Source: Prevotella sp. tf2-5 (lineage in GTDB: Bacteria > Bacteroidota > Bacteroidia > Bacteroidales > Bacteroidaceae). From it: 36,306 nucleotides of DNA. The first letter of the stretch is position 1; each line of letters opens with the position of its first letter. Both the position numbers and the translations under genes were made by a program. Positions 24,941 through 34,385 of this stretch are shown here, one piece after another. The notes beneath the pieces are model-generated. The model did no database searches. It was given only the letters and a program-made list of their open reading frames with translations, and had not been told where the DNA came from. The stretch covers positions 164,435 through 200,740 of the forward strand of contig NZ_FOWK01000006.1 of assembly GCF_900115435.1 (NCBI RefSeq), given 5' to 3'.

Positions 24941-27511
24941 TTACATGTTAGGCAACTCCAGCCACTTCACGTAGCAGAAGTCCTGACGGTGAGGAAGATT
25001 CTTGTTCTTCGGATACATGCGGATAGCCGACTTGTATTGTCCGAACTGCTGAGGAGTCAACTCTGCCTCGAAGGTATAGTTGTTACCTTCATGACCCGTC
25101 ATCTTCAGCGGCTCCACGTTATAGACTTTCTCACGTCCGTCCTTGTCAAGACAAACATTGACTTTCTCCAGTCCAACGGCATCATCGAGACCCTGCTCGT
25201 TGATGACGTACTTGATATAGTACTTCTGTCCTGCCTCACAACCTGTTGCAGGGAAGTTCCACTCGCAGCTGACGACATTGATGGCGTCCCAACGCTCAGC
25301 AACAGCCTCTTTCCACTGGGCAATATCCTTGGCAAGACGATTGTCATTCTTAGAAAGCTCCTTGAAGCGCTTAGCCTCTTTCTCGTAGAACTTGCTGTAA
25401 TAGTCGTCGAGCTGACGCTTCATGGTATAGTGAGGAGCAATCTGGGCGATAGAGTTCTTAATGACCTTGATCCAGCCCTTCGAAATGCCCTTCTTATCCC
25501 TGTCATAGTAAAGGGGAATAATCTCACTCTCCAACAGTCCATAGATGGTAGCGGCATCAAGCTGATCCTGATAGCCCTGGTTCTGGTAGGTACGCTTCTC
25601 GGTAAGAGCCCATCCAGCACCCTCACGATAGCCCTCCAGCCACCAACCGTCCTTCACGGAGAGGTTGACGACACCATTCATCTCAGCCTTCTCACCAGAG
25701 GTACCAGAAGCCTCAAGAGGACGTGTAGGAGTATTCATCCAGATATCCACACCAGAGACGAGACGACGAGCCAACAGGAAGTCGTAGTCCTCAAGGAAGA
25801 TAATCTTACCCTGGAACTCATCGAGCTGGGAGATATCGAAGATCTTCTTGATCAGGCCCTGACCAGCACCATCGGCTGGGTGAGCCTTACCTGCGAACAG
25901 GAAGATCACAGGACGCTCAGGATTGTTGACAATCCTTTTCAGACGCTCAAGATCTGTGAACAACAGGTGGGCACGCTTGTAGGTAGCGAAACGGCGGCAG
26001 AAGCCGATAACAAGTGCATTGGGGTTAAAGCGCTCTACCAGTTTCACGACACGGGCGGGATCGCCTTGGTTCTTCAGCCATGTCTCCGTAAACTGGACAG
26101 CGATATATTCGAATAGTTTCTTCTTCAATGCCTGGCGTGTAGCCCATACCTCCTCATCGGGACAGTTGTAGATACCGTGCCAGATTTCCTCGTTCGACTG
26201 GTCGCTCATGTGGCTCGGATCAAAGTACTTGGCATAGACACTACGCCACTCAGTAGCACACCAGGTGGGGAAGTGAACACCATTGGTAACATAGCCCACG
26301 TGGTTCTCCTCAGGATAGTAGCCGTTCCAGATAGGAGCGAACATCTGCTGACTTACCCATCCGTGCAGCTTTGACACACCATTCACCTCCTGACAAGTGT
26401 TGCAGGCGAAAGTTGACATACAGAACTTCTCACCATGGTCATTAGGATTAGTACGTCCCATGCCGATGAACTCATCCCAAGAGATGCCAAGCTTAGCAGG
26501 ATAAGCACCCATGTACTTACCAAACAAGCCCTCCTCGAAATAGTCATGACCAGCAGGAACCGGGGTGTGAACAGTATAGAGAGAAGAGGCACGTACCAAC
26601 TCCAAAGCCTGGTTGAAGGTCAGTCCTTCCTCGATATAATCACACAGACGCTGCAGGTTGCAGAGAGCAGCGTGACCCTCGTTACAATGGTAGATATCCT
26701 TCTTGATACCCAGTTTCTTCAACAGCAGCATACCACCGATACCCAGCAGGATCTCCTGCTTCAGACGGTTCTCCCAGTCACCACCATAGAGACTATGTGT
26801 GATGGGCTTGTCGAAGTCTGAGTTCATCTCATTGTCAGTATCCAGCAGGTAGAGTTTCACACGACCTACATTCACACGCCAGACACTGGCATGTACCTGA
26901 TAGTTGGTGTAAGGAACATCAATCACCAATGGGTTGCCGTCCTTGTCCAGTTGACGCTCGATGGGCAGTGAGCCGAAATTCTGAGACTCGTAATTGGCAA
27001 TCTGCTGTCCGTCCATTGACAGACTCTGTGTGAAGTATCCGAAACGATAGAGGAAACCTACGGCACACATATCGACATTAGAGTCTGAAGCCTCTTTCAC
27101 ATAGTCACCGGCAAGCATACCCAGACCACCAGAGTAAATCTTCAGAGCAGAGTGAATACCATACTCCATACAGAAATAAGCGACGGAGGGACGCTTAGAG
27201 TCTGGGGCTACATCCATGTACTTGCGGAACAAGTCGTAAACGTTCTTGACACGTTTCATCAGCGCCTTGTCTTTCAGTATCTCTTCTTTACGAGCGAAGC
27301 TCAAGCGCTCCAGCAGCATTACCGGGTTGTGCTTCACATCATGATAAAGCTCAGGGTCAAGGTCACGGAACAGGTCACGTGCCTCGTAGTTCCATACCCA
27401 CCACATATTGTGGGCAATCTCGTCCAAACACTTCAGTTGCTCGGGAAGACTTGACTTGACAGTCAGTTCCTTCCACTGTGGAGCATTTGCATAATCAGCT
27501 TTAATTTTCAT
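24941..27511 (-). CDS. glgP: Alpha-glucan (glycogen) phosphorylase, GT35
   Basis: 856 residues, the short (Thermotoga-type) form of alpha-glucan phosphorylase. Motifs include [13 protein letters not shown] [20 protein letters not shown] and [22 protein letters not shown], which contains the pyridoxal-phosphate and substrate region. It removes glucose-1-phosphate from glycogen with inorganic phosphate. N-terminal DUF3417-type region present. It is 36 bases downstream of glycogen synthase, so synthesis and breakdown genes are on one transcript, ending at the hairpin 24890-24912. Confidence 0.93.
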   Translation of the reverse strand: MKIKADYANAPQWKELTVKSSLPEQLKCLDEIAHNMWWVWNYEARDLFRDLDPELYHDVKHNPVMLLERLSFARKEEILKDKALMKRVKNVYDLFRKYMDVAPDSKRPSVAYFCMEYGIHSALKIYSGGLGMLAGDYVKEASDSNVDMCAVGFLYRFGYFTQSLSMDGQQIANYESQNFGSLPIERQLDKDGNPLVIDVPYTNYQVHASVWRVNVGRVKLYLLDTDNEMNSDFDKPITHSLYGGDWENRLKQEILLGIGGMLLLKKLGIKKDIYHCNEGHAALCNLQRLCDYIEEGLTFNQALELVRASSLYTVHTPVPAGHDYFEEGLFGKYMGAYPAKLGISWDEFIGMGRTNPNDHGEKFCMSTFACNTCQEVNGVSKLHGWVSQQMFAPIWNGYYPEENHVGYVTNGVHFPTWCATEWRSVYAKYFDPSHMSDQSNEEIWHGIYNCPDEEVWATRQALKKKLFEYIAVQFTETWLKNQGDPARVVKLVERFNPNALVIGFCRRFATYKRAHLLFTDLERLKRIVNNPERPVIFLFAGKAHPADGAGQGLIKKIFDISQLDEFQGKIIFLEDYDFLLARRLVSGVDIWMNTPTRPLEASGTSGEKAEMNGVVNLSVKDGWWLEGYREGAGWALTEKRTYQNQGYQDQLDAATIYGLLESEIIPLYYDRDKKGISKGWIKVIKNSIAQIAPHYTMKRQLDDYYSKFYEKEAKRFKELSKNDNRLAKDIAQWKEAVAERWDAINVVSCEWNFPATGCEAGQKYYIKYVINEQGLDDAVGLEKVNVCLDKDGREKVYNVEPLKMTGHEGNNYTFEAELTPQQFGQYKSAIRMYPKNKNLPHRQDFCYVKWLELPNM

Positions 27512-27547
27512 AACTAATAATTGTATTGATATTCTCTTGTTCGTTTT

Positions 27548-29215
27548 TTACTTATTCTCCATACGAGTCTCCGCCTTACGGAGAGCAATATCGTACGCCT
27601 CATAATAGTACTTAATGAACTCACTCCAGAGTGCTTTCTTAGAGAGCTCATCAGCATGCTTACGACACTCGTCAACCTGTTTCTTTGTCATACCAGAGAA
27701 CCTGGCGACAGTATCCTTGATGGTATCGGCAACCTCAGAGTAGTTATAGTCAGTACGATGGATCACCTTCACGCCGTCCTCTATCTCACCATAGTGACCA
27801 AACTCCTTGTTTGCCCATAGGCCGAAACCTGCAAGGTCGGTGGTGATACATGGTACCTTGAAGGCGACAGCCTCCAGCGGGGTATAGCCCCAAGGCTCAT
27901 AATAAGAGGGATAGATGCAGAGGTCATTACCCAGCACGACATCATAATAGGTCATATCCATGATACCATCCTTGCTGTCGAGATAACACGGCAGGAAGAT
28001 CACTTTCACTTGGTCTTCCTTACGATTGTGCATATCGTAGTATTTCATCATACCCAGCACATTATCATGGCTCATGTTATGCAACCAGTGGGTCACCTGC
28101 GGCACCTCCAAGGGAGTATCGAACGACTTCCCACTGGCAAGACGCTCCTGCAGGTCCTTACGGGGCTCCCCTACCCAACCAGGCACCTCAATGAAGGCGA
28201 GTACCTTCTTCTTCAAGTCCTTGTCACGCAACAAACGGTTCATTGCCTCCACAAAGACATCGATACCCTTGTTACGGAACTCATAGCGACCTGAGGTAGA
28301 CACAATCAGTGTGTCATCGTCAAGACGCTCACCCAACAGGGCATTAGCGATCTCCAACAGACGCTTGCGGGCAGCCTTACGTTTCTTGGTGAAGGTGGCA
28401 GCCTTGGGAACGAAACTATTATCGAAACCATTGGGCAGCACCACATCGACAGGTTTGTCGAGCAGTTCCTTACACTCATTTGCCGTGATGTCACTGACCG
28501 TCGTAAAACAGTCGACATGCCATGCTGTCTGCTTCTCAATGGAGTGCTTGCTCTGCATGTTCAGCTCATCAGCCATCTGATCACCATGATAGGCGAAGAG
28601 GTAGTCATAAAGGGGTTTCTGATTACCTGCGATGGAACGACCAATGCTGGTGGCATGTGTCGTGAAGACAGTACCGATCTGGGGCAGCACATTATTAATA
28701 TACAAGGCACCCAGTCCGCACATCCATTCGTTAGCATGATAGATGACACGTTTCTTTTTGTTCAGTAGATAGTGATTATAGAAGTTCTCTACAACCAACG
28801 CAGCAGCATACGAGAACATGGATGCTTCGTCGTAATCGCCATAAGCATGCAATGAATCCACATGATAGTGCTCCCATAACCATGCGTAAATCTCGTTTTT
28901 CTTCTCAAAGAAAGGCTTGAAATCCACTAAGACTGCGATTGGCTCTCCAGGAACTGTCCATCGTCCGACTCTCACCTCAAGGCCATTCTCTTTCGCCTCC
29001 CATTGCCACTCGGCAAAGAGCGACTTATCCTCTTGGAAATATGGACTCTCTTGTTCCTGCCAAAAATCGGGACCAATGAAGATGATCTGGTCCTTCATCA
29101 CATCCTGTAATGTCTTTGCCCGAGTGGAGAGCACGGTATAAATACCGCCAACCTTATTACAAACCTCCCAGCTCGATTCAAAGATATAATCAGGCTTTAA
29201 CATTTCTTTTCCCAT
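27548..29215 (-). CDS. Glycogen synthase, GT3 (eukaryote-like)
   Basis: 555 residues. Begins YIFESSWEVCNKVGGIYTVL, as in animal/fungal glycogen synthase rather than bacterial GlgA (GT5). HATSIGRSIAGN and YEPWGYTPLEAVAF carry the nucleotide-sugar and catalytic Glu regions. Adds glucose from a nucleotide sugar, usually UDP-glucose in this family, to glycogen. Regulatory N- and C-terminal extensions of the eukaryotic enzymes are missing. First gene of the two-gene glycogen operon, with -7 element at 29238-29245. Confidence 0.92.
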   Translation of the reverse strand: MGKEMLKPDYIFESSWEVCNKVGGIYTVLSTRAKTLQDVMKDQIIFIGPDFWQEQESPYFQEDKSLFAEWQWEAKENGLEVRVGRWTVPGEPIAVLVDFKPFFEKKNEIYAWLWEHYHVDSLHAYGDYDEASMFSYAAALVVENFYNHYLLNKKKRVIYHANEWMCGLGALYINNVLPQIGTVFTTHATSIGRSIAGNQKPLYDYLFAYHGDQMADELNMQSKHSIEKQTAWHVDCFTTVSDITANECKELLDKPVDVVLPNGFDNSFVPKAATFTKKRKAARKRLLEIANALLGERLDDDTLIVSTSGRYEFRNKGIDVFVEAMNRLLRDKDLKKKVLAFIEVPGWVGEPRKDLQERLASGKSFDTPLEVPQVTHWLHNMSHDNVLGMMKYYDMHNRKEDQVKVIFLPCYLDSKDGIMDMTYYDVVLGNDLCIYPSYYEPWGYTPLEAVAFKVPCITTDLAGFGLWANKEFGHYGEIEDGVKVIHRTDYNYSEVADTIKDTVARFSGMTKKQVDECRKHADELSKKALWSEFIKYYYEAYDIALRKAETRMENK

Positions 29216-29237
29216 TCTTATACATGTATAACGGCTA

Positions 29238-29245
29238 CAAAGGTA
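29238..29245 (-). promoter_or_regulatory. Promoter -7 element for the glycogen operon
   Basis: TACCTTTG on the minus strand, 23 bases before the ATG at 29215; fits TAnnTTTG. Confidence 0.6.
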
Positions 29246-29321
29246 CTTAAAAATTTTTAAATCGCAGAATGTTTGTCGATATATTTTTAGTCATTTATAC
29301 AATTAATTGATTTAGATTTAG

Positions 29322-29329
29322 TACCTTTG
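29322..29329 (+). promoter_or_regulatory. Promoter -7 element for the secreted hypothetical gene
   Basis: TACCTTTG, 20 bases before the ATG at 29350. Confidence 0.6.
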
Positions 29330-29349
29330 TCGCACACAAAGATTTGAAG

Positions 29350-29772
29350 ATGAAAAGAACCATTTTATCTATATTTATCGGTATGCTGCTGTCTCCCGTC
29401 TTTGCACAGGAGGGAGGGAAGTCTTTCAAAGGTTATCTCTATAATGACGAATATGAGGTGTTCCTGCGTATCAACTTTTATGATAAGAACATCAAGATCG
29501 CAGGACAGGAACTGTACGGGGAGCTGCCTGGTTATCTGGGGCGGAAGGGGCACTCGTTCTGCTGGGTCATGGTAGAGGCAGAGATAGAGGATGAGAAGAA
29601 GGCTTCCATGACGCTGATCAACGATTTCGGCAGTGAGGATCTGGAGGCGACACTGACACGTAAGAACGACTCCGTCTATATCTTCAAACAAGAAAAAGGG
29701 AGCACTGTCAAGATACCGAAGAACGGTAAGTGGCAGAAACTCCCTAAGACGCTGGAATTCAAGCAGAAATAG
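29350..29772 (+). CDS. Secreted hypothetical protein
   Basis: About 140 residues from the ATG at 29350; the frame extends two codons upstream to a TTG. Signal peptide MKRTILSIFIGMLLSPVFAQ, cleavage after FAQ. The mature part is small and beta-rich (KGYLYNDEYEVFLRINFYD ... ATLTRKNDSVYIFKQ), suggestive of a lipocalin- or META-like fold, but no family is recognised. Its stop is two bases from the convergent TonB receptor gene's stop. No terminator lies between the two. Confidence 0.7.
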   Translation: MKRTILSIFIGMLLSPVFAQEGGKSFKGYLYNDEYEVFLRINFYDKNIKIAGQELYGELPGYLGRKGHSFCWVMVEAEIEDEKKASMTLINDFGSEDLEATLTRKNDSVYIFKQEKGSTVKIPKNGKWQKLPKTLEFKQK

Positions 29773-29774
29773 CG

Positions 29775-31811
29775 TTACAGCAAGATTGGTATCAATACTT
29801 TGATGCCAATATTACGACCCATATTACAAATGCCTGGTCCGTCAGCATACTTCAATCGACTGAGATGCGACTGGTAAGAACGATCGAACAGGTTTGTGGC
29901 ATTCAGGAATACAGAAGCTACTTTCCTGCCATGCCATTTGACATCTGTACCAGCTGAGAGATTGAACAGTGTATAAGAAGGTGTCTCCGTCTCTGTCGCA
30001 TTCGCCGTATGCACATGACCCTGACGCAGATAGCACTCCATTCCCAGACTCACATAGGTGTTGTTCAGCACACGTCCGTCACGAATAATATCATAACGTA
30101 AATCACTAGTCCAGCGAGGAGCCGGTGTAAAGGGCAGATAACGACTTCCCGATGGTTGATGCAACTGTACGGCATTCACATACGAGAAGGTATTCTCGAA
30201 ATGCAAGGGCTCAATGGGGTGTAAGTCAACCAATAGTTCCCCACCCCACAAACGGGCATCACCTGACATATACTGAAACTCATCGCTTTTCACGTCTAAC
30301 CGTTGTAAAAAGATATAGTTGTTGATGTGATTGGCAAACAGGGATAATTGAGCAGAAAGGATACTTGAGGAATAGTCAACACCCAGATCAAACTGCCAAC
30401 TGCGTTCTGGTGACAATGAGTGATTACCTATCTCATAACGGAATGTTCCCTCATGCTCACCATTGGAACCCAGTTCACTAAGGTTAGGAGCACGGAAACC
30501 ATGCGAAAGATTAAGACGGGCATTCCACTGAGAGGTGATACGATAAATAACACCAAGACTACCTGTCAATCCTTTGAAATTACGACTGAAGTCCTCAAAA
30601 CGCTCCTCGCCATCATCCATCAGGGCATAACTGTGCAGGTGACGATGGTCGAACCGCAGTCCTCCACTCAGTGTCCATTGCTTAAAATTACGGGTTACAG
30701 AGGCAAAAGCACCTATATCAAACAGACGATAGGAAGGTATCAGGAACTCCTCGCCAAGATTCTCTGAGTGTTGCCACATTCCTGAAATACCTGCCGACCA
30801 TTGCCACAAATCCTTGGTGGAGACATAATGGACATCATAATTGACGGTATGCAGGCGGAAGTCGAGTCCTAACTCATCGTTTTCCTCATACTCCTTACGG
30901 CGATTCTGCTGATAGCCAACAACAGCCTTTAATGAACCATCACCAATAATGAAAGAGTTGTCGAGAACTGCTTTATGATGATAGATTTTCTGATAAGCTG
31001 CCGATGGCGCCAACTCACCAGTCGCCTCATCACGTTCGCCCTCTACAAGTCCTGGAGTAATATGGTAGGTGGAGAACTTCAGGTGGGAATAGCCCCAACT
31101 GCGATTCAGTCCTAACATTCCTGTCAGTGCCTGTTCACGGAATTGCGAGCCCCACACTTTACCATCACGTTTGTTCTCATACTCACCGGCATCTTTCTGG
31201 CTCCATCGCCAGTTCCAGACGACACCGCCCTTGTTACCTGCGAAATCAACAGTATAGTCCCACATCCGGTTATTCGTCTGATACTCACCCCCTACCATTG
31301 CCCGCATCTTTCCTTGTGGCATGACGGGTTGTTCGTGAAGTACCAACACACCAGCCATCGCATCGGAACCATACATCAGCGAGGCTGGACCTTTCAGAAT
31401 CTCGACAGAGTGCACCGTCTGGGCATCTACCTCAATACCATGTTCGTCACCCCATTGCTGTCCTTCCTGACGGATTCCGTCATTGACGGTAACGATACGA
31501 TTATAACCCAGACCGCGAATGACAGGTTTGGAGATACCGCTACCTGTTGTAATCTGAGATACTCCCGGCTGATGCGCCACCGCATCGATGATATTCGTCG
31601 ATGAGGTCTCCTGAAGGACACGTGGAGCAACCACAGAAATAGGTGCTGGTGAATGGTTGGCACGTGTAGAACCAGTTAATCCCGTCACTGTAACTTCCTG
31701 CAGATGTTGCATGTGATGACTGAAACTATCAATAGTATCTGTCTCAGTTTGTGCCGCCACGGGAGCACACAGGCATACCCATGACAGCAATAATATATAT
31801 ATTGCCTTCAT
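29775..31811 (-). CDS. TonB-dependent outer-membrane receptor
   Basis: 678 residues. Signal peptide (1-20), then a TonB box-like EVTVTGL, a plug domain (about 55-165: ISVVAPRVLQETSSTNIIDAV ... VEILKGPASLMYGSDAMAGVL) and a 22-strand-type beta barrel with GFRAPNLSELGSNGEHEG. No carboxypeptidase-like extension, so it is of the siderophore/metal kind rather than SusC. The upstream gene encodes a His/Cys-rich small membrane protein, which suggests metal (zinc or copper) uptake. Preceded by a long inverted repeat at 31819-31861. Confidence 0.88.
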   Translation of the reverse strand: MKAIYILLLSWVCLCAPVAAQTETDTIDSFSHHMQHLQEVTVTGLTGSTRANHSPAPISVVAPRVLQETSSTNIIDAVAHQPGVSQITTGSGISKPVIRGLGYNRIVTVNDGIRQEGQQWGDEHGIEVDAQTVHSVEILKGPASLMYGSDAMAGVLVLHEQPVMPQGKMRAMVGGEYQTNNRMWDYTVDFAGNKGGVVWNWRWSQKDAGEYENKRDGKVWGSQFREQALTGMLGLNRSWGYSHLKFSTYHITPGLVEGERDEATGELAPSAAYQKIYHHKAVLDNSFIIGDGSLKAVVGYQQNRRKEYEENDELGLDFRLHTVNYDVHYVSTKDLWQWSAGISGMWQHSENLGEEFLIPSYRLFDIGAFASVTRNFKQWTLSGGLRFDHRHLHSYALMDDGEERFEDFSRNFKGLTGSLGVIYRITSQWNARLNLSHGFRAPNLSELGSNGEHEGTFRYEIGNHSLSPERSWQFDLGVDYSSSILSAQLSLFANHINNYIFLQRLDVKSDEFQYMSGDARLWGGELLVDLHPIEPLHFENTFSYVNAVQLHQPSGSRYLPFTPAPRWTSDLRYDIIRDGRVLNNTYVSLGMECYLRQGHVHTANATETETPSYTLFNLSAGTDVKWHGRKVASVFLNATNLFDRSYQSHLSRLKYADGPGICNMGRNIGIKVLIPILL

Positions 31812-31818
31812 TTTTGTA

Positions 31819-31861
31819 TTATCTGATAAATGTTATACTAAAATACAATTTTATCAGATAA
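31819..31861. promoter_or_regulatory. Perfect 12-bp inverted repeat upstream of the TonB receptor
   Basis: TTATCTGATAAA (31819-31830) and TTTATCAGATAA (31850-31861), 19 bases between. The right arm overlaps the stop codon of the upstream gene (31854-31856) and the left arm ends seven bases before the receptor ATG. It could be a repressor operator or an RNA hairpin sequestering the start. Confidence 0.6.
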
Positions 31862-32201
31862 CAGGAGGTGCTCGCGGGGAATGAGGACGGTACACCGCCG
31901 ACAGGCACCGCGGTGTTTGGGTGGATAATAAGACTGTGTCAACCTGTCTTGCTACTACCAATACCACCGTCATTGCTGCCACAAAGGACAGAGAGACGAA
32001 CTGGCAGAGTACACAGTCATGAATATGAATGGCTTGTAAAGAAATATGCCCTCCATGTGGTAAGTGATTGGTACACTCGTAACAACCACTTTCCACACTG
32101 ACGGCATACTGATGGGTGTGCATGAAAGAGAACAGCAGTATTGGCAAGAACACCAATAGCAACAGCCTTGCAGCCCATGTTCTCTTCTGCGTCTGCTTCA
32201 T
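31854..32201 (-). CDS. Small His/Cys-rich membrane protein
   Basis: 115 residues: an N-terminal hydrophobic helix (LLLLVFLPILLFSF), then clustered metal-type residues MHTHQ, CYEC, HLPHGGH and HIHDCVLCQF, then a second hydrophobic helix and a Pro/Arg-rich tail. It resembles the short, metal-related proteins encoded beside TonB receptors (DUF2946-like), though the match is by pattern only. It starts ten bases after the fabG stop and is followed by the receptor. A role in metal sensing or delivery is inferred. Confidence 0.6.
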   Translation of the reverse strand: MKQTQKRTWAARLLLLVFLPILLFSFMHTHQYAVSVESGCYECTNHLPHGGHISLQAIHIHDCVLCQFVSLSFVAAMTVVLVVARQVDTVLLSTQTPRCLSAVYRPHSPRAPPVI

Positions 32202-32211
32202 TTCTAATGGA

Positions 32212-32949
32212 TTACATGTTCATACCACCATCTACCTGAATGACCTGACCGCTGACATAACTAGACATGTCGGAGGCAAGGAAGGTAGCAACGTTGGCGA
32301 TATCCTCCACCTGACCACCACGACGAAGAGGAATCTTATTAATCCACTCCTTGCGGATATCGTCAGGCAATGCCTGGGTCATAGCGGTATCAATGAAACC
32401 GGGAGCAATGGCGTTGGCACGGATTCCCTTGGGACCCATCTCCTGACCAATACTCTTGGCAAGGGCTATCAGACCAGCTTTTGACGCTGCATAGTTTGCC
32501 TGTCCGGCATTACCGTGAACACCTACCACAGATGCCATATTGATGATACTACCACCACGCTGACGCATCATCACAGGGACACAGGCATGAATGAAGTTAA
32601 AGGCTGATTTCAGGTTGACCGCAATCACAGCATCCCACTGCTGCTCTGTCATACGAAGCATCAGACCGTCTTTCGTGATACCTGCGTTATTCACCAGAAT
32701 ATCAACACTGCCAAACTCCTCTTTCACTGCCTTCACCACTTCCTCTGTCTGAGCAAAGTCTGCAGCGTTGGAGGCATAGCTCTTTGCCTTTACACCCTTG
32801 GCTGCGATCTCCTTCTCTGTCTCTTCATTCACCTCTAAATCGGTGAATGCGATATTAGCGCCTTCCTCGGCAAACTTCAATGCAATAGCTTTTCCAATAC
32901 CGCGTGCAGCTCCTGTAATCAAAGCTGTCTTACCTTCTAATAATCCCAT
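32212..32949 (-). CDS. fabG: 3-oxoacyl-ACP reductase FabG
   Basis: 245 residues, a short-chain dehydrogenase. TGAARGIG (12-19) binds NADPH, NNAG (87-90) follows and the catalytic triad is S140, Y153, K157. It reduces 3-oxoacyl-ACP in fatty acid elongation. The start is 21 bases after the TetR stop, so it is probably co-transcribed with the regulator. The next gene starts ten bases after its stop. Confidence 0.92.
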   Translation of the reverse strand: MGLLEGKTALITGAARGIGKAIALKFAEEGANIAFTDLEVNEETEKEIAAKGVKAKSYASNAADFAQTEEVVKAVKEEFGSVDILVNNAGITKDGLMLRMTEQQWDAVIAVNLKSAFNFIHACVPVMMRQRGGSIINMASVVGVHGNAGQANYAASKAGLIALAKSIGQEMGPKGIRANAIAPGFIDTAMTQALPDDIRKEWINKIPLRRGGQVEDIANVATFLASDMSSYVSGQVIQVDGGMNM

Positions 32950-32970
32950 AATTCTTTATTGATTAATATA

Positions 32971-33570
32971 TTAATTGTTTTTAATCGTAATATGTCCCAA
33001 AGCACCATAGACAAACTTGGCGACTTGTGGCTTAGTGGCTTCCTCTGAGAGCCCATGGGCAATACGTCCATAGATATATGGTACCTCAAGTCCCTTGATA
33101 CAATAATGGGTGATGTTTGCCACCAAATCCACATTATCTATGTCAAACTCTCCGTCTTCCTTTCCCTCACGGAATACTTTGCAGAAAAGCTCAATCTCTG
33201 CGGCGTCAAAACTCTTGCGGACTTTCTCCACCATCCAGATATTACGGAAGAACTCTGCACGAAGATTACCATTGCGCACCACCGTCTCACGAATCATATT
33301 CAGATGAGTGTATATCAACTCCACCACCTTGTCCTGAGGACGAATCTTACGGGCGGCAACTTCATCAAGTTTATCGGACAAACGCTCCAATTCTCCCTCG
33401 ATGACGGCATAATAGATATCTTCCTTCGATTTGAAATAGGTATAGAGGGTACGGCGTCCCTTGCCTGAGGCAAGGGCAATGTCATTCATCGTCGTATTCT
33501 CCATTCCATTCTTGGCAAACAATTGGCGCGCCACGTCAACCAACTTCTGTCTGGTCTTTGATATTGACAT
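32971..33570 (-). CDS. TetR-family transcriptional regulator
   Basis: 199 residues. The N-terminal helix-turn-helix is KLVDVARQLFAKNGMENTTMNDIALASGKGRRTLYTYF-type, with GRRTLYTYF as recognition helix; the C-terminal ligand-binding half is unassigned. Directly upstream of fabG, hence a candidate regulator of fatty acid genes. An inverted repeat over its own -7 element (33599-33624) suggests autorepression. Confidence 0.9.
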   Translation of the reverse strand: MSISKTRQKLVDVARQLFAKNGMENTTMNDIALASGKGRRTLYTYFKSKEDIYYAVIEGELERLSDKLDEVAARKIRPQDKVVELIYTHLNMIRETVVRNGNLRAEFFRNIWMVEKVRKSFDAAEIELFCKVFREGKEDGEFDIDNVDLVANITHYCIKGLEVPYIYGRIAHGLSEEATKPQVAKFVYGALGHITIKNN

Positions 33571-33598
33571 CTTTTCTATCCTCCCAAATTATTTTGCA

Positions 33599-33624
33599 TT
33601 GCACATAACAAATACAGTGTGCAA
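33599..33624. promoter_or_regulatory. Palindromic operator candidate at the TetR-fabG promoter
   Basis: TTGCACA-N12-TGTGCAA, perfect 7-bp arms, next to and overlapping the -7 element TAATTTTG (33622-33629). Size and place fit a TetR autorepression site. Confidence 0.55.
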
Positions 33625-33674
33625 AATTAGAAAATACTTTCCAAACAGCCAAATCTTTTCACAGAAATTGCCGG

Positions 33675-33708
33675 AAAAACAGCTTATTTACAAAAAAACA
33701 GCTTATTT
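33675..33708. repeat. Two direct 15-bp repeats upstream of the TetR promoter
   Basis: AAAAACAGCTTATTT at 33675-33689 and at 33694-33708, exact, start-to-start 19 bases. Lies between the TetR promoter and the tRNA promoter. Could be a binding site for a regulator of either. Confidence 0.5.
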
Positions 33709-33733
33709 TTTTGGTCTTTTCAAAAAATAGTCG

Positions 33734-33741
33734 TACCTTTG
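33734..33741 (+). promoter_or_regulatory. Promoter -7 element of the initiator tRNA gene
   Basis: TACCTTTG, 22 bases before the mature 5' end at 33764. Confidence 0.55.
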
Positions 33742-33763
33742 CAGCCGCTTAAGAGAAATTGAT

Positions 33764-33836
33764 CGCGGAGTGGAGCAGTTGGTAGCTCGCCAGGCTCATA
33801 ACCTGGAGGTCGCACGTTCGAATCCTGCCTCCGCAA
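33764..33836 (+). tRNA. Initiator tRNA-fMet (CAT)
   Basis: 73 bases without CCA. The cloverleaf folds with anticodon CAT at 33797-33799. C1-A72 mismatch (C33764, A33835) and an A11-U24 pair mark it as initiator rather than elongator. CCA is not encoded. Two oddities: T-stem pair 52-62 is C-C (33815 and 33825), and the anticodon stem near the loop reads AGG/CCT instead of the near-universal GGG/CCC. Confidence 0.92.
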
Positions 33837-33840
33837 CTAA

Positions 33841-33879
33841 AAAAGAGAGACGCAACCCTTTGGATTGCGTCTCTCTTTT
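33841..33879. terminator. Bidirectional terminator after tRNA-fMet
   Basis: A perfect 15-bp stem (33841-33855 with 33865-33879), loop of nine, with A-rich and T-rich sides. Serves the tRNA on the plus strand and the transglycosylase gene (stop at 33895) on the minus strand. Confidence 0.85.
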
Positions 33880-33894
33880 AGTTGTAGTTTCTAA

Positions 33895-34317
33895 TTACTT
33901 CAGGTGTCGCATCACCTTCTCGTAGTAACGCTGAGTAGCACGTTTCGAATAGTGCTGACCTCCGTTCCATGAACGGATGGCATGCTCAACATCATTAGCG
34001 CGATTGAAAAACGACTGTATCAGGAGAAACATCTCCTTAGACTTCTGAACGTCAAAACGATCGTTTAAGGTAAAACGCTTCTTGCTCTTTCTCTTCTCCA
34101 GAATGAGGTTGCACTCCTTCACACAAATAGGTGTAATTTGCATAGCACCACATGAGGGGCCGCTAACTGCCCTGGAGTTTCCTCCACTTTCCACCTGAAT
34201 AATCGCATTGATTACAGGATTCCAGTCAAAAGAGCCATTTTTCTCAGCATACGAATTAACAGAACTAACCATCAAAACTAATGCTGTCATTAACATTTTT
34301 CTAACAACCTTTATCAT
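33895..34317 (-). CDS. Small secreted lytic transglycosylase (SLT-like)
   Basis: 140 residues from the ATG at 34317, chosen because it begins a clean signal peptide (MIKVVRKMLMTALVLMVSSV). The SLT core is VESGGNSRAVSGPSCGAMQITP, with catalytic Glu at residue 43, then an IRSWNGGQHYSK region typical of the fold. Cleaves the peptidoglycan glycan strand to anhydromuropeptides. It is small for the family and lacks extra domains. Own promoter at 34386-34393. Confidence 0.8.
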   Translation of the reverse strand: MIKVVRKMLMTALVLMVSSVNSYAEKNGSFDWNPVINAIIQVESGGNSRAVSGPSCGAMQITPICVKECNLILEKRKSKKRFTLNDRFDVQKSKEMFLLIQSFFNRANDVEHAIRSWNGGQHYSKRATQRYYEKVMRHLK

Positions 34318-34385
34318 ATAATTCTCTTTTAAGTATGACCGTCTCACCACGAGACATTCAACCGCCACACTATTATTTTCGGGGG

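Noticed and set aside
24989..26116. 375-codon plus-strand frame opposite glycogen phosphorylase
   Set aside because: Shadow of a highly conserved gene whose motifs are unambiguous on the minus strand; no promoter and no recognisable domain.
33764..33836. tRNA-fMet as an integration site for the accessory island
   Set aside because: The island is 25 kb away, and I see no integrase, no partial tRNA copy and no direct repeat of its 3' end in the window.
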